DNA from: Nocardia sp. CDC159
GTDB lineage: Bacteria > Actinomycetota > Actinomycetes > Mycobacteriales > Mycobacteriaceae
Length of the DNA stretch: 64,000 bases
Assembly: GCF_023740735.1 (NCBI RefSeq)
Contig: NZ_JAMRXH010000003.1
Location: forward strand, 372,001-436,000
Direction of reading: 5' to 3'
A model generated the notes under the pieces. The model saw only the letters and a list, made by a program, of their open reading frames with translations. It was not told the DNA's origin and did no database searches. The position numbers and the translations under genes were made by a program. Within the stretch, counting starts at the first letter, position 1; every line of letters starts with the position of its first letter. Shown piece by piece: positions 62,135 through 64,000 of the stretch.

Positions 62135-64000
62135 TCGGCGGCGGGCCCGCGGGCCTGTACTTCGCCGCCCTGGCCCAACAGCTCGATCCGAGCCACGAGA
62201 TCACCATCTGGGAGCGCAACGCCCCCGACGACACCTTCGGATTCGGCGTGGTGTTCTCCGACGAGACCCTCGGCGGCATCGAGCACGCCGACGAGTGGAT
62301 CCACCGGCGGATGAGCGAGCGGTTCGCGCGCTGGAGCGATATCGACATCCACTACCGCGGGACCGTACGCACCTGCGGCGGACAGGGTTTCGCGGCGATG
62401 AGCCGCAAGGACCTGCTGCACATCCTGCAGCGGCGCTGCCTGGACTCCGGCGTCACCATCCGATTCGGCACGCCCGCACCGGATGTCGCGGAACTGGCGG
62501 CCTCGCACGATCTGGTGCTGGCCGCCGACGGCGTCAATTCGGCCGTGCGCGCCCGCTACGCCGAGGTGTTCGGCCCGAACCTGGATCGGCGGCACAACAA
62601 GTACATCTGGCTGGGCACCGATCGGGTCTTCGAAGCCTTCGAATTCTTCATCGGGCACACCCCGCACGGGATCATGCAGGTGCACGCCTATCCCTACAGC
62701 GCCGATCGCAGCACCTTCATCGTGGAGATGCACGAATCGGTCTGGCGCGCGGCGGGTTTTCCGACCTTCGCCGATCGCGACTTCGCGCCCGGCGAGAACG
62801 ACGAGAAGTCCCTCGCCATGCTGGCGGAGCTGTTCGCCGACGAGCTGGCCGGACACGCCCTGCTGGGCAACAACTCCCGCTGGATCGATTTCACCACCGT
62901 CCGCAACCGCACCTGGCGGCACGGCAATATCGTCCTGATCGGCGACGCCGCCCACACCGCGCACTTCTCCATCGGCTCGGGCACCAAACTGGCGATGGAG
63001 GACGCGCTGGCGCTGGCGGCCTGCCTGCACGAGAACGACGGTGTCGCGGCGGGTCTGCGAGCCTACGAAACCGAGCGGCGGCCGGTGGTCGAATCGGTGC
63101 AGCGCGCCGCGCAGGCGAGCCTGGAGTGGTTCGAGTCGATCGGGCACTACGCCCAGCAGGAGCCCGAACAGTTCGCCTTCAACCTGCTCACCCGCAGCCG
63201 CCGGATCACCTACGACAATCTGCGGCTGCGCGATGCGGCCTTCGTCGGTGCGATCGACGGCTGGTACCTGTCGCGCCAGCATGCCGCGTCCGCCCGCCCG
63301 CCGATGTTCTATCCGCTGCGGCTCAGGGGCATCGAGCTGCCCAACCGGGTGCTGGTCTCGCCGATGGACATGTACTCCGCGATCGACGGGATGCCCACCG
63401 ATTTCCATCTGGTACACCTGGGCGGCAAGGCACTCGGCGGCGCCGGCCTGGTCATGACCGAGATGGTGTGCGTCTCGCCCGAGGGCCGCATCTCCCCCGG
63501 CTGCGCCGGACTCTACACCGGCGAGCAGGAGCGGGCCTGGGCGCGGGTGGTGGACTTCGTGCACCGGCACAGCCGATCGAAAATCGGTGTGCAGCTGGGT
63601 CATTCGGGCCGCAAGGGTTCGACCAAGGTGATGTGGGAGGGGATCGACGACCCGCTCGAGACCGGTGGCTGGCAGACCGTCGGCCCATCCGCGCTACCCT
63701 ACGGTCCCGGCAATCCCCCACCCCGCGAGCTCACCCCGGCCGAGATGGACCAGATCACCGCGCAATTCGTCGCGGCCGCCGAGGGGGGCGCGCGGGCCGG
63801 GTTCGATCTGCTCGAACTGCACTGCGCGCACGGCTATCTGCTCTCGTCGTTCCTGTCGCCGCTGGCCAACCGGCGCACCGACGAATTCGGCGGATCACCG
63901 ACCAACCGGCTGCGCTACCCGCTGCGGGTCTTCGACGCCGTGCGCGCGGTGTGGCCCGCGGATCGCCCACTGTCGGTGCGCATCTCGGCCACCGACTGGG
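62119..64000 (+). CDS. Bifunctional FAD monooxygenase-OYE fusion (salicyloyl-CoA 5-hydroxylase or 2-aminobenzoyl-CoA monooxygenase/reductase type), partial
   Basis: Visible part 627 residues, cut by the window end. N-terminal class A flavin monooxygenase: [37 protein letters not shown] (DG motif) and [24 protein letters not shown] (GD motif). After about residue 390 it continues into an old-yellow-enzyme domain: [33 protein letters not shown], and [26 protein letters not shown]. This fusion occurs in CoA-dependent salicylate and 2-aminobenzoate degradation: hydroxylation, then reduction of the ring. ATG 62119 overlaps the ligase gene by 16 bp. Confidence 0.9.
   Translation, partial: MRIAVIGGGPAGLYFAALAQQLDPSHEITIWERNAPDDTFGFGVVFSDETLGGIEHADEWIHRRMSERFARWSDIDIHYRGTVRTCGGQGFAAMSRKDLLHILQRRCLDSGVTIRFGTPAPDVAELAASHDLVLAADGVNSAVRARYAEVFGPNLDRRHNKYIWLGTDRVFEAFEFFIGHTPHGIMQVHAYPYSADRSTFIVEMHESVWRAAGFPTFADRDFAPGENDEKSLAMLAELFADELAGHALLGNNSRWIDFTTVRNRTWRHGNIVLIGDAAHTAHFSIGSGTKLAMEDALALAACLHENDGVAAGLRAYETERRPVVESVQRAAQASLEWFESIGHYAQQEPEQFAFNLLTRSRRITYDNLRLRDAAFVGAIDGWYLSRQHAASARPPMFYPLRLRGIELPNRVLVSPMDMYSAIDGMPTDFHLVHLGGKALGGAGLVMTEMVCVSPEGRISPGCAGLYTGEQERAWARVVDFVHRHSRSKIGVQLGHSGRKGSTKVMWEGIDDPLETGGWQTVGPSALPYGPGNPPPRELTPAEMDQITAQFVAAAEGGARAGFDLLELHCAHGYLLSSFLSPLANRRTDEFGGSPTNRLRYPLRVFDAVRAVWPADRPLSVRISATDW

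Overview
This is a 64 kb window of high-GC actinobacterial chromosome, most likely from Nocardia or a close relative. The evidence is two full-length carboxylic acid reductases very like the Nocardia iowensis enzyme, an EphD-type hydrolase/SDR fusion, a deazaflavin-dependent nitroreductase, HxlR/PucR/LAL regulators, many GTG starts, and ATGA/GTGA gene overlaps. I see no transposase, phage gene, CRISPR array or rRNA. One tRNA-Met(CAT) lies at 4704-4777. All functional calls rest on motifs and family resemblance read from the sequence; no database search was run.

Layout. 1-5 kb: two flavoproteins, a small LuxR-type HTH protein with a CRP-like site upstream, and the tRNA beside a gene-poor stretch. 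5-11.4 kb: a quinone-oxidoreductase-like MDR protein, a TerC-family metal exporter behind a yybP-ykoY-type Mn leader, and a leftward operon of membrane di-iron-like protein, ferredoxin-fused reductase and EphD. 11.5-17.4 kb: lipoprotein, HxlR/SDR divergent pair, hydrolase plus excisionase-type HTH protein, crotonase, DUF1330, and a convergent pair of unrecognised proteins. 17.5-22.8 kb: a purine module (AzgA-type permease, 8-oxoguanine-type deaminase, PucR regulator) interrupted by a large inverted tandem-repeat structure and a 41-codon coupled reading frame. 22.8-28.7 kb: secreted proteins (two paralogues, a sphingomyelinase-like phosphodiesterase, a tripeptidyl-peptidase-like lipoprotein) and an MprAB-like two-component system. 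28.6-34.1 kb: three overlapping alpha/beta hydrolases divergent from a LAL regulator. 34.1-39 kb: adenine deaminase, RidA, a PucR-type regulator, an ArsR/SRPBCC pair and a PapA-like acyltransferase. 39.1-43.9 kb: a complete E3-E1alpha-E1beta-E2 2-oxoacid dehydrogenase operon. 43.9-45.2 kb: an SRPBCC protein and PnuC.

45.1-59.2 kb is the most interesting part. On one strand, in transcription order, lie CAR2, a DHA2 exporter, a TesB-type thioesterase, an HxxxDG acyltransferase, two cytochromes P450 and CAR1. Four of these are tightly packed and the three transcription units each have palindromic sites upstream. It looks like a compact pathway that frees, oxidises, reduces, esterifies and exports an acyl or aryl acid, without PKS or NRPS genes. 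The two CAR genes also share a perfectly identical 177-bp block over the reductase active site, which suggests gene conversion.

59.5-64 kb: a cupin gene diverges from the start of an aromatic-acid CoA catabolic operon (RidA, benzoate/2-aminobenzoate-CoA ligase, and a flavin monooxygenase/old-yellow-enzyme fusion cut by the window edge). A near-consensus promoter with a palindrome in its spacer separates them.
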